From Mesorhizobium sp. (lineage in GTDB: Bacteria; Pseudomonadota; Alphaproteobacteria; Rhizobiales; Rhizobiaceae): a DNA stretch of 64,000 nt. The DNA lies in contig SAPZ01000010.1 in the NCBI GenBank assembly GCA_004020875.1, positions 1-64,000 on the forward strand. The letters run 5' to 3'. Numbering within the stretch: the stretch's first letter is position 1; the number at the start of each line of letters is the position of its first letter. Positions 1 through 7,806 of the stretch are shown piece by piece. A program made the position numbers and the translations under genes. The notes beneath the pieces were generated by a model. That model worked only from the letters and a program-made list of their open reading frames with translations, ran no database searches and was not told where the DNA came from.

Positions 1-54
1 GTAGGGCAGTAGGGCAGTAGGGCAGTAGGGCAGTAGGGCAGTAGGGCAGTAGGG
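1..54. repeat. 8-bp tandem repeat, about 6.75 copies
   Basis: The unit GTAGGGCA is repeated head to tail without a mismatch from the first base of the window, so the array may continue to the left. A single inverted copy of part of the unit (ACTGCCCTA) lies at 122-130, just after the stop of the dehydrogenase gene. Unit length is not a multiple of three and no gene covers it. It looks like a simple-sequence array that could vary in copy number. Confidence 0.9.
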
Positions 55-136
55 AAATTGTCAGTCGTGAACAGTCGGTCGCAAGGGCAAAGGCCTTCAC
101 CTACTGCCTTACGGCGGCCTCACTGCCCTATTCCCC

Positions 137-865
137 TCACAAATCATTGCTCTGCGGCAGGATCACCAGATCCCGAATGGTGATGTTCCTCGGCCGCGTC
201 AGCATGAACAGGACGGCGTCCGCGACCTCGCTGGGTTGCATCAGCCCGCCCGCCGCCAGTTCGTCCTCGAGCTTCTGCTTCGGCCAGTCGCTGATCAGCG
301 CCGTCACCACCGGCCCGGGCGCCACGGCGCCGACGCGCAGACCGTGCTTGGCGACCTGCCGGCGCAGCGTGTGGACGAAGGCCTGGATGGCGTGCTTCGA
401 GGCCGTGTAGACCGGCTCCCAAACGACAGGCACGAGGCCGGCGATAGAGCTGGTGACGACGATGTCGCCGGTCTTGCGCCCGACCATGTGCGGCAGCACC
501 GCATGCACGGAGCGGAACACCGCATTGATGTTGAGGTTCAGCATACGATCCCAGGCATCCGGATCGCCGTTGAGGATCTCTCCGCCGACATAGGAGCCGG
601 CATTTGCGTGAAAGATGTCGAGCTGGCCGGCCTTGTCGAGGATGCCGGGCAGCATGGTCGCCACGCTGGCGGGGTTGGTGAGGTCAATCACCAGCGGGAT
701 CGCGCCGTCGCCGAACTCGGCGACGACCTCCTTCAGCCTGTCCTCGGCGCGGTCGACCAGCACCACCCGGGCGCCAGCGGCAAGCATTGCCCTGGCGCAT
801 TCGAGGCCGATGCCCGATGCCGCGCCGGTGACCGCGGCGACTTTTCCCGAAAGATCTTGAGCCAT
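137..865 (-). CDS. rbtD: Short-chain dehydrogenase, probable ribitol 2-dehydrogenase
   Basis: This 242-residue cytoplasmic SDR should oxidise ribitol to D-ribulose with NAD+. It has the Rossmann motif TGAASGIG near residues 14-21, the HANAG motif, a serine in VVTSSIAG and the catalytic YTASK. The whole chain, including [22 protein letters not shown] and the C-terminal VILPQSNDL, matches what I remember of Klebsiella RbtD much better than generic SDRs. It is the last gene of a minus-strand operon, 24 bases after the permease gene, which suits a catabolic enzyme acting on the imported substrate. Membership of the SDR family is certain; the ribitol assignment rests on remembered similarity. A ribulokinase, the next step, is not in the window and may lie to the left. 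Confidence 0.8.
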   Translation of the reverse strand: MAQDLSGKVAAVTGAASGIGLECARAMLAAGARVVLVDRAEDRLKEVVAEFGDGAIPLVIDLTNPASVATMLPGILDKAGQLDIFHANAGSYVGGEILNGDPDAWDRMLNLNINAVFRSVHAVLPHMVGRKTGDIVVTSSIAGLVPVVWEPVYTASKHAIQAFVHTLRRQVAKHGLRVGAVAPGPVVTALISDWPKQKLEDELAAGGLMQPSEVADAVLFMLTRPRNITIRDLVILPQSNDL

Positions 866-889
866 GTGTACCCTTCTCGTTTGAACTGT

Positions 890-2140
890 TCAGGCGCGGC
901 CGTGCGAGGCACGGGAACGGCGCGCGAGGGAGTCGACGATCACGGCAATGGCCAGAACGGCACCGGTGATCATGTATCGAAGCGACGAGGACAGATCGAG
1001 CAGCGTGAGCCCGCTGGCGATCGACTGGATGACGATGATGCCGAGCAGCGCGGAATAGGCGCTGCCGCGGCCGCCGAACAGGCTGGTGCCGCCGATAACC
1101 GCGGCCGCGATGGCGTTCAGGTTGACGTCGCCGGTGCCGGCCTGCTGGCTGGCGGAAGCGAGCCTGGCGGCCGCAAGCACACCGCCCAACGCGGCAAAGA
1201 GCGAGCACAGCGCGAAGGCGCTGAGATAGATGGCGCGCACCTTGATGCCGGCGCGCCGCGCCGCCTCGCGGTTGCCGCCGACGGCGGTCATCGAACGTCC
1301 CCATTTGGTCCGGGTCAGCGCGTAGTTCATCGCCACGACGAGGCCGACAAACAGGCCGAACATCCATGGGATGCCGCGCGACTGGTTGAGGTAGGCGACG
1401 ATCAGCTCGAGGCCGATGGTAATAGTGGCGACGCGCAGGATGAGTCCGGCCACGGACGGCGTCGACAGATTGGCCGTGCGGCGGCGCGCGACGGTGCGAA
1501 GCCCGCTGACCAGCATCGCCAGGCCGGGGATCGCGGCAAACGTGTGCGAGACCCATCTCGGCATCACCATCAGCTGGCCGAAATCCACCAAAGCGGAGCC
1601 GTAAGGCAGGTTGATCGAGCCGGTGGACCCGAGGATGTAGAGCTGCATGCCGAGCACAGCGAGCAGGCCGGCAAGCGTCGAGACGAAGCTCGGCATGCCG
1701 AGCCTGTTGAACAGCAGGGCATAAAGCGAGCCGATCAGGGCGCCGAAGGCCAGCGCGGCGAGGACGGCGAGCGCGACCGGCCATCCCTGGTTGACCCAGA
1801 GCGTGCCTACCATCGCCGAGGCGAAGCCGCTGATCGAGCCGACCGAGAGGTCGATCTCGCCGACCATCAGCACGCAGACAATGCCGAGCGCGATGACGCC
1901 GACGGTCGAGCAGTCGAACAGGAGATTGACCAGATTGCTGCTGGACACGAAGACGGGGTTGAGGCTCGTGAACACAGTCCAGATGACGACAAGGCCAACG
2001 ATGACCGGCAGCGAGCCGAGATCGCCGCTGCGCACGCGGTCGAGGAAAGCGCTGACCGCGCCGCCGATGCCGGCTTCATGCCTCACCCGCGCATCGGCGC
2101 GATCAAGCGCCAGCGGAGCCGAATTGCCTTGCTCCGTCAT
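890..2140 (-). CDS. Sugar/polyol ABC transporter permease (XylH/RbsC type)
   Basis: This 416-residue, strongly hydrophobic protein belongs to the BPD_transp_2 permeases of the carbohydrate CUT2 class. It would form the membrane channel (as a dimer) for the neighbouring binding protein and ATPase. The EAARRAGIKV segment near residue 270 corresponds to the cytoplasmic loop that contacts the ATPase in RbsC/XylH proteins. Its length is near XylH (about 390) rather than RbsC (about 320). The start codon overlaps the ATPase stop in an ATGA arrangement, which indicates translational coupling. The N-terminal 40 residues are polar and look cytoplasmic. The substrate is inferred to be ribitol or a related pentitol from the dehydrogenase next door. 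Confidence 0.9.
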   Translation of the reverse strand: MTEQGNSAPLALDRADARVRHEAGIGGAVSAFLDRVRSGDLGSLPVIVGLVVIWTVFTSLNPVFVSSSNLVNLLFDCSTVGVIALGIVCVLMVGEIDLSVGSISGFASAMVGTLWVNQGWPVALAVLAALAFGALIGSLYALLFNRLGMPSFVSTLAGLLAVLGMQLYILGSTGSINLPYGSALVDFGQLMVMPRWVSHTFAAIPGLAMLVSGLRTVARRRTANLSTPSVAGLILRVATITIGLELIVAYLNQSRGIPWMFGLFVGLVVAMNYALTRTKWGRSMTAVGGNREAARRAGIKVRAIYLSAFALCSLFAALGGVLAAARLASASQQAGTGDVNLNAIAAAVIGGTSLFGGRGSAYSALLGIIVIQSIASGLTLLDLSSSLRYMITGAVLAIAVIVDSLARRSRASHGRA

Positions 2141-2973
2141 GGGCGCAGCTCCTCCGCCTGTGCACTGCTGCTGTGATCGCGCTCCATGCGCAGCCGCTCG
2201 GCGCGCCGCGATACCGCGTTGTTGGACGCCCCGGTGATGGCGCTCACCAGGTCCTGGTTCGAGGCATCCGGTTCGAAGACGCCGTTGTTGCGCCCGAGCC
2301 TCAGCACCACGATGCGGTCGGCGACGGCGCGGACATCCTCCATGTTGTGGCTGATCATGACGACGCCGAGACCGCGGGCGCGGACGCGGTCGATGAGGTT
2401 GAGCACTTCCGCCGTCTGGGCGACGCCGAGGGCGGCGGTCGGCTCATCAAGCAGGATGAGTTTCGGCTCGAGCAGGAGCGAGCGCGCAATCGCCACCGTC
2501 TGGCGCTGGCCGCCGGACAGCGAGGCGACTGCCTCGCGGACGCTCGGAATGCGCGCCGACAATTCGTTGAGCAGCGTCCAGGCGCGCATCTCCATCGCCA
2601 CCTCATCCAGCCGCAGCGGGCTGAGCTCGTTGCCGAGGAAGATGTTGGCGACGACATCGAGGTTCTCGCAAAGCGCGAGATCCTGGAACACCGTTGCGAT
2701 GCCGAGCGTCAGCGCGGCGCGCGGGTCGGGCAGCGTGACCGGCCGGCCGCGGAAATTGATCGTTCCCGAACTTGGCTGGTGCACGCCGGCCAGGATCTTC
2801 ACCAGCGTCGACTTGCCGGCGCCGTTGTCGCCGACCAAGGCGACGACCTCGCCGGCATGGACGTCGAAGTCGATGTCGGTCAGCGCCGAGACGGCGCCGA
2901 AATTCTTCGATATGCCACGCAGGCTGAGCACCAGCTCGCCGACGGAGGCCGACGTTTCAGAACTCTCGATCAT
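2137..2973 (-). CDS. Sugar/polyol ABC transporter ATP-binding protein, single domain
   Basis: This 278-residue ATPase energises the operon's importer at the inner face of the membrane. It has Walker A GDNGAGKST, signature LSGGQRQ, Walker B LILLDEPTAALG and the H-loop VMISHNMED. Most CUT2 transporters (RbsA, XylG) use a fused two-domain ATPase of about 500 residues; this one has a single domain, as in rhizobial FrcA. I start it at 2973, where AAAGG lies at a suitable distance; an open frame extends to 3090 but covers the binding-protein 3' end and the hairpin at 3001-3032. The last four bases overlap the permease start. Confidence 0.9.
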   Translation of the reverse strand: MIESSETSASVGELVLSLRGISKNFGAVSALTDIDFDVHAGEVVALVGDNGAGKSTLVKILAGVHQPSSGTINFRGRPVTLPDPRAALTLGIATVFQDLALCENLDVVANIFLGNELSPLRLDEVAMEMRAWTLLNELSARIPSVREAVASLSGGQRQTVAIARSLLLEPKLILLDEPTAALGVAQTAEVLNLIDRVRARGLGVVMISHNMEDVRAVADRIVVLRLGRNNGVFEPDASNQDLVSAITGASNNAVSRRAERLRMERDHSSSAQAEELRP

Positions 2974-3000
2974 GCGCCGCCTTTCTTGACAGTCGTTCTG

Positions 3001-3032
3001 GACATCCGGCCGCCGACGGGCGGCCGGATGTC
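3001..3032 (-). promoter_or_regulatory. Perfect 14-bp hairpin between binding-protein and ATPase genes
   Basis: Bases 3001-3014 are exactly complementary to 3019-3032, with a four-base GACG loop. The stem is GC rich and has no following T-run. It starts 6 bases after the binding-protein stop codon on the minus strand. Such structures after binding-protein genes usually protect the upstream message from 3' exonucleases or partly stop transcription, so that binding protein exceeds permease. The function is inferred; the structure is seen. Confidence 0.75.
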
Positions 3033-3038
3033 CTATGG

Positions 3039-4121
3039 TCAGTTGGTGATGCCGAGCTTCTTGCAGCCCTCGGCATAGCGGTCGACGCAAAGCTCGGCGG
3101 CCGTGTTGATCTTCTTGTCGATGATCTCGGCCTTGAGGTTCTCCTGCGTCACCACCGCAGGCGTGAAGAGCTGCGAGGGCGTGTCGTAGAGCGTCATCTC
3201 GGCCTTCGGCGTCTCGCCCGACAACAGCTTGACGGCGACGTTGGCGGCAGCGGCCGCGACGATCTCGCTCGGCTTGGAGATGGTGTTGTACTGGTCGCCG
3301 GCGATGATCAGCTGCAGCGCCGCGATCGTCGCGTCGTTGCCGGTCACCGGCGGAACCGGATCGACGCCGGCCGCCTTGAAGGCCGCGATCGCGCCGCCGC
3401 CGGTGCCGTCATTGGCGGCGACGACGCCGAGGATCTTGGCGCCGAAGCGGGTGATCTGGCCGCTCGCCCATTGCTGGGCCTTTGGCGGCGCCCATTCCGG
3501 CGTGTCGAACTCGGCCAGGATCGGGTAGCCGCTGTTGTCGAGACCCTCATGGATGCCCTTCTTGATCAGACCCGCGGCAGCGTCGGTCGGCGAGCCGTTG
3601 ATCTGCAGCAGGCCGCCGCCGGCCGGATCGACCTTGAGAGCCTTGAGGTGCTCGACCAACGAATCGGCGATCGCCTTGCCGATGCCTTCGTTGTTGAAGG
3701 AGACGTAGAAATCGGCTGGCGCGGTCGGGATGGGCCGGTCATAGGCGATGACCTTGACGCCCTGGCTCTGCGCGAGCTTGACCAGCGAGGCGGCGGCGGT
3801 GGAATCGACCGGATCGAGCACGATCGCCTTGGCGCCCTGCGAGATCACCGAATTGAACTGCTGCTGCTGGCGCGCGGCATCGGCATCGGCATTCTGGTAG
3901 ATCACCTTGCAGCCGGGGCACAGTTTCTTCATCTCGGCGACGAATCCGGGATAGTCGTGCTGCTCGTAGCGGGTCGATGCCTGGTCGGGCATCAGGAAGG
4001 CCACCGTTGCGTCGGTGACGGTGTCGGCCAATGCCGCGGTGCTGCCGAGCAGCGAAACGGCGAAAACGGCCGCGATCGTCGATGTCAAGGCAAACGGCGA
4101 TTTCCAAGCTTGTCTGGTCAT
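3039..4121 (-). CDS. Periplasmic sugar/polyol-binding protein, XylF-like
   Basis: This 360-residue protein is the extracytoplasmic solute receptor of the importer. Residues 1 to about 31 form a signal peptide ending ALA before DTVTDATVAF. The rest is a Peripla_BP_4 fold; AYDRPI, DFYVSFNNEG, VAANDGTGGGAIAA and VTGNDATIAAL match the ligand-binding segments of XylF and ChvE-type proteins. The C-terminus carries two cysteines (ELCVDRYAEGC) that could form a disulphide. The start at 4121 follows AGGGAGA at good spacing; a much longer open frame upstream is not supported. It is the first transporter gene of the operon. The ligand is probably ribitol or a similar pentitol, inferred from the associated dehydrogenase. 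Confidence 0.9.
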   Translation of the reverse strand: MTRQAWKSPFALTSTIAAVFAVSLLGSTAALADTVTDATVAFLMPDQASTRYEQHDYPGFVAEMKKLCPGCKVIYQNADADAARQQQQFNSVISQGAKAIVLDPVDSTAAASLVKLAQSQGVKVIAYDRPIPTAPADFYVSFNNEGIGKAIADSLVEHLKALKVDPAGGGLLQINGSPTDAAAGLIKKGIHEGLDNSGYPILAEFDTPEWAPPKAQQWASGQITRFGAKILGVVAANDGTGGGAIAAFKAAGVDPVPPVTGNDATIAALQLIIAGDQYNTISKPSEIVAAAAANVAVKLLSGETPKAEMTLYDTPSQLFTPAVVTQENLKAEIIDKKINTAAELCVDRYAEGCKKLGITN

Positions 4122-4362
4122 TCGAATGTCTCCCTTTCGAGAAATGGTTTCACGAGGACCTGCGCGGTGAACGGCGCGCCAGGCCTTGACTGCATGTCGA
4201 ACTGTTGAAAGGAGTATGATCAGTCGGCTGAGGATCGATCCGATCCCGGTAAGCCGCGCAAACATCCTCCTGACGTGCTGGATTTCAGGACAAACGATCT
4301 CCAGCACCGGGTGCCCTGCGCACCCCGCTTTTCTTCCTTCCCTGAATGTCTCTTTGGTCTTG

Positions 4363-4386
4363 AAGCAATTCCCGTTGGAATTGCTT
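4363..4386. repeat. Short palindrome with AAGCAATTCC arms
   Basis: AAGCAATTCC at 4363-4372 pairs exactly with GGAATTGCTT at 4377-4386 around a CGTT loop. It lies between the AraC-type gene and the binding-protein gene. No T-run follows on the minus strand, so a terminator role is weak. The arms resemble the ends of the larger palindromes at 23316-23362 and 42969-43005, and a half copy (AAGCAATTCC) sits near 5488, so it may be a short member of that dispersed family. Confidence 0.6.
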
Positions 4387-4411
4387 TGAGCTCCTCCCGG
4401 TTTCCTCCCTG

Positions 4412-5296
4412 TTAGGCGGCAATCTCCGCGTTGATGTTCTGTGCCAGCAAGGCCCTGAAGCGCGAGGGCGACATGCCTTTCTGCGCCAGGAATTGGCGGT
4501 TGAAATTCGAGATGTTGTTGTAGCCGGCGGCGTAGCAGATCTCGGTGATCGACATCTGCGCCTCGCTCATCAAGAGCTGGCAGGCAAGGTTGATGCGCAG
4601 CCGATTGACATATTGCACCAGCGCCATGCCGGTGTGGCGGCGGAAGCTGCGCGAGAAGGCGCTCGGGCTGCGCCCGGCGATCTCGGCCAGCGTCGCTTCG
4701 CTGAACGGCTCGGTCAGGTGGCAGTTGATGTAGGCGAGCGCCTGGTTGATGCCGGCCGACATGAAGCCGGAGGGATCGGGCAGATAGCCGGCGCTGGCCA
4801 GTGTACGGACATCGCCGGCGCGGTTCAGGATGTCGAGAACGGCCATGAACAGCGACAGGCGTCGCACGCCCTGCGCCTCGGTCAGCTCCGCCAGCAAAGG
4901 CGCGGCGAGCTCGGCCGTCGCCTGTGAGAACAGCGCGCCGCGGCGGCTGGTCTCGAGAATGCCGGCGCAGGCGGCAAGTTCGGGCAAGGCGGCTGAAGCG
5001 CTGGCGATGAATTCTTCGGAGAACTGCACGACGCGGCCACGCAGCGGCACGGTCTCGCCCGGCGGCACGTCGCTGACCCAATTGTGCGGCAAATTGGGTC
5101 CAGTGAGTACCAGATTGCCCGGCTCGAACTCGCCGATGAAGTCACCGACGAAATAACGGCCGGTGGTGGCGACGACCAGATGCAGTTCGTATTCGGGATG
5201 GAAGTGCCAGCGCACGGTGCGGAAAGGATAGCCGTGGGCCCAGGCCTTGAACGACTCTCCTTGTCTGATCTGGACGACTTCCAGGTCCGGATTCAT
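4412..5296 (-). CDS. AraC-family transcriptional regulator of the ribitol operon
   Basis: This regulator of about 294 residues has an N-terminal cupin-like sensor part (WHFHPEYELHLV near residue 32) and a C-terminal AraC DNA-binding domain of two helix-turn-helix units (EATLAEIAGRSPSAFSRSFR, then MSITEICYAAGYNNISNFNR). It lies on the same strand just upstream of the transporter operon, 290 bases away, so it very probably controls it in response to the sugar alcohol. Two in-frame ATGs exist at 5302 and 5296; GGAGG is only two bases from the first and eight from the second, so I prefer 5296. Confidence 0.9.
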   Translation of the reverse strand: MNPDLEVVQIRQGESFKAWAHGYPFRTVRWHFHPEYELHLVVATTGRYFVGDFIGEFEPGNLVLTGPNLPHNWVSDVPPGETVPLRGRVVQFSEEFIASASAALPELAACAGILETSRRGALFSQATAELAAPLLAELTEAQGVRRLSLFMAVLDILNRAGDVRTLASAGYLPDPSGFMSAGINQALAYINCHLTEPFSEATLAEIAGRSPSAFSRSFRRHTGMALVQYVNRLRINLACQLLMSEAQMSITEICYAAGYNNISNFNRQFLAQKGMSPSRFRALLAQNINAEIAA

Positions 5297-5519
5297 GTTC
5301 ATTTCCTCCCCGCGCGGGTCCGGTCTTGTGACCGGTTGCTGCGCTTCGTCGGGCGGCCCCGTGTCTTCCCACTGGTCGCCGTGATTGAAAGCTTAGGCGG
5401 CAATTGAAGCCCCTGCCACCACGGCTTGTCCACCCGACCGATACTTTTTTGACGTTTTGGAGCGGACCGAAGCAAGCCGATGTTTTGAAGCAATTCCTTA
5501 ACCATAGCGGTTCAGGATC

Positions 5520-5539
5520 GTCCCCTGGTCAGTGGGGAC
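5520..5539 (+). promoter_or_regulatory. Hairpin covering the ribosome binding site of the GH25 gene
   Basis: GTCCCC at 5520-5525 is complementary to GGGGAC at 5534-5539, with an eight-base loop. The 3' arm is the only purine-rich ribosome binding site in front of the TTG start at 5547, so the hairpin would hide it. This could lower or regulate translation; no experiment supports it. Confidence 0.4.
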
Positions 5540-5546
5540 ACCCTGA

Positions 5547-6707
5547 TTGAAAAAGCCGGCGCGCCCTCTTCGCCGCCTGGCGCTGATCGCTGCGGCGATG
5601 GTGTTGGGTACGGCGGCAAAGGCCTCGGATTTCTCCGAGCCGTGGAAGAATGGCGACCGCCCGCTGGTGATCGACGCCTATGAATACAATTCGATCGACT
5701 GGCAGCAACTCGTCACCGACAAGCGCGTCGCCGGCTTCATCAACAAGGCCTCCGACGGGCTGCCGCCGCCTTATTTCTGCTTCGGCGCCGAGGCGGACGT
5801 CAAACTCTGCAAGGCGCAGTGGAAGCGCTATGCGGTGACGCGCGAGCTGTTCCAGACTCGCAAGGTGGTGGCCAAGGCGCTCGGTCTGAAATGGGGCGCC
5901 TATCACCTGGCTCGTCCCGGCAACCCGGTTGAGCAGGCCAACAATTTCATCGATTTCGCCGAACCTGCGCCGGACGAGCTGATGGCCCTCGACATCGAAG
6001 GCATCGATCCGACGCAATGGATGTCGCTGGAGGACGCCGAGGAATTCGTGCGTCAGGTGCACCGCCGTCTCGGCCGTTTCCCGGTGCTCTATGTCAACGG
6101 CAAGACGGCCCAGTATATAGCTGACAACCGCTACCAGTACCGGCTCCTGTCACGGCTGCCGCTTTGGTACGCGCGCTACAAGCCCGCAATCGACGTGCAT
6201 TTCCCGATGGGCAACTGGCAGGGCTATGCGCTGTGGCAATTCTCGGCGCAGGCCAATTGCGGGCGTTTCCACTGCCCCTACCGGGTCCCGGGCACACCCA
6301 ACGACATCGACGTCAGCGTCGCGCCGATGAGCACTGATGAATTGCGTCGGCAATGGGCTTTTGGCGGCCTGCTCGACGTGCCGGCCGACTACCTTGCCTC
6401 AATCCCGGTGCCGCTCTCGCGGGAAAAAGCCCTCGCCGGCAAAGTGACCATCACCTACGCCGATGTGGCGACGCCGCCGACCATCGAGGAAATGGTCGCG
6501 GTGCTCGGCGCGCGCTGGGAGAAATTCCGCGACGGGTTCCGCATGCCGGTGGTGAAGACGGTGCCGCAGCGGCCGGGCTTCGGCATCGTGCAATATGTCG
6601 CCTGGAAGCGGACCGAGCAGCGCACGCCCGAGCAGATCGACGCGGCCTTCGCCGCCGCCGATCCGGTGAAGACTGCTTCGACCGCTCTCGACCACAGGCG
6701 GCATTGA
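5547..6707 (+). CDS. Exported GH25 lysozyme-like glycoside hydrolase
   Basis: This 386-residue protein carries an N-terminal signal peptide (LALIAAAMVLGTAAKA) and a GH25 (Chalaropsis-type muramidase) domain to about residue 235. Family marks are VIDAYEYN, FINKASDG, GAYHLARPGN, the acidic LALDIEG pair, FPVLYVNG and LPLWYARYK. It should cleave peptidoglycan in the periplasm or outside the cell. The remaining 150 residues (SVAPMSTDEL onward) have no domain I recognise. The start is a TTG, chosen because the signal peptide begins there and GGGGA lies 8 bases before it; the weak start and the hairpin over the ribosome binding site suggest low expression. It is flanked by two minus-strand AraC genes and appears to be a single-gene unit. 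Confidence 0.85.
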   Translation: MKKPARPLRRLALIAAAMVLGTAAKASDFSEPWKNGDRPLVIDAYEYNSIDWQQLVTDKRVAGFINKASDGLPPPYFCFGAEADVKLCKAQWKRYAVTRELFQTRKVVAKALGLKWGAYHLARPGNPVEQANNFIDFAEPAPDELMALDIEGIDPTQWMSLEDAEEFVRQVHRRLGRFPVLYVNGKTAQYIADNRYQYRLLSRLPLWYARYKPAIDVHFPMGNWQGYALWQFSAQANCGRFHCPYRVPGTPNDIDVSVAPMSTDELRRQWAFGGLLDVPADYLASIPVPLSREKALAGKVTITYADVATPPTIEEMVAVLGARWEKFRDGFRMPVVKTVPQRPGFGIVQYVAWKRTEQRTPEQIDAAFAAADPVKTASTALDHRRH

Positions 6708-6716
6708 AGCCCAGGA

Positions 6717-7592
6717 TCAGCGGTGATTGCCCAGGCTGGCATACATGCCGGTGGTGCGGAACTGCGTCGGGTTGATGCCGTAGTAGCGCCGAAAGACCTT
6801 GGAGAAGTAGTTCGCGTCCTCGAACCCGCATAGCACCGCGACCTCCTTGACCGGCAGGAAATCCGCCTTGGTGAGCAGCTTGGCCGCGCGCTGCAGGCGC
6901 TGCTGCAGCACGAATTCGGCCGGCGGCAGTCCTTCGCTTTCGGCAAAGCAGCGCGAGAAATGGGCACGGCTGAGGCCGCTGATCCCGACCAGCTCCGCCA
7001 CCGGCAGCGGCTTGTCGAGATTGGCATTGATGTGGTCGATGACCGGCTGCATGGCGCTCTGCTTCTCGGCGAAGGCATGCGAGCCGAAGACATCGTCGTA
7101 GAGCGCCATCGCCGCCTCATAGGCGATCGCGGAGGCAGCACCAGGTGAACCCGCTCCCTTGATGAGGCGCAGGCTGCAATCCGCAAGGTGGTCGATGGTC
7201 GCCGGCTGCAGCCGGAACACCGGGCCGGAGACGCTGAGAATCGACTTGTGGATGCGCAGCGCCTCCTCGCCGTTCATCGAGATCCAGAAATATTCCCAGC
7301 GGTCGCCCTTGGCCAACCAGTAGCGGTGGTTGTGCGGCACCAGAACCAGCAGCGTGTCGTTGGGCTGCAGACGGTAGTTGCGGTTCTCGTAGCGCAACTG
7401 CCCGGTGCCGCTGATCGTATGCTGGAGCACCGTGAACGGAGTCTGGCCACGCTTCCTGCCGTCCCAGTCATAGGTTTCGTCCTCGCGCACCTCATAGCCG
7501 GTGCTTGTCGGCATGGCATGCAGCCGCTGGCGCCCGCGCGGCAGCGAAATCGTCCGCATCAGTTCCCCGTTGGCGATCAAGTCACCCAGCAC
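6717..7592 (-). CDS. agpT: AraC-family regulator of the alpha-galactoside locus
   Basis: This 291-residue regulator has an N-terminal AraC sensor domain and two C-terminal helix-turn-helix units (PVAELVGISGLSRAHFSRCF and VKEVAVLCGFEDANYFSKVF). It is transcribed away from agaL1, and in Sinorhizobium meliloti the AraC-like AgpT at this place activates the aga/agp genes during growth on melibiose or raffinose. I therefore assign it as AgpT by context. The start at 7592 is a GTG with AGGG nine bases upstream; an ATG at 7559 preceded by GGGGA is an equally good alternative and would remove 11 residues. Its last codon is only nine bases from the convergent GH25 gene. Confidence 0.85.
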   Translation of the reverse strand: MLGDLIANGELMRTISLPRGRQRLHAMPTSTGYEVREDETYDWDGRKRGQTPFTVLQHTISGTGQLRYENRNYRLQPNDTLLVLVPHNHRYWLAKGDRWEYFWISMNGEEALRIHKSILSVSGPVFRLQPATIDHLADCSLRLIKGAGSPGAASAIAYEAAMALYDDVFGSHAFAEKQSAMQPVIDHINANLDKPLPVAELVGISGLSRAHFSRCFAESEGLPPAEFVLQQRLQRAAKLLTKADFLPVKEVAVLCGFEDANYFSKVFRRYYGINPTQFRTTGMYASLGNHR

Positions 7593-7608
7593 AAAATTAC
7601 CCTCGAAA

Positions 7609-7652
7609 GCATAATCCTTCTCTGGCCGAGCCGGCGAATAAGCGCATAATCC
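7609..7652. promoter_or_regulatory. Direct repeat in the agpT-agaL1 divergent promoter region
   Basis: The nine bases GCATAATCC occur at 7609-7617 and again at 7644-7652, each followed by a TTCTC within 8 bases, 35 bases apart. AraC-type activators commonly bind such direct repeats near divergent promoters. That these are AgpT sites is an inference from position only. Confidence 0.35.
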
Positions 7653-7806
7653 GGCTTCTCAGAACGCGAAAGACCCGCGGTCGAGGAGCGGGCGCGAGGA
7701 GAAAGAGCCGGATTTCCGGCGTTGAGTGGCATGCGCGCTGTTGCGTGCGGCCATATGCTTCTCCCTTGCTCCTTGCCTAGCATTCGAACGGATCGAGGTG
7801 AAGGTG

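Noticed and set aside
236..2176. Long plus-strand open frame opposite the dehydrogenase and permease genes
   Set aside because: Its product is rich in R, H, D, Q and G without any domain, and the minus-strand genes have clear motifs. It is a typical shadow in high-GC DNA.
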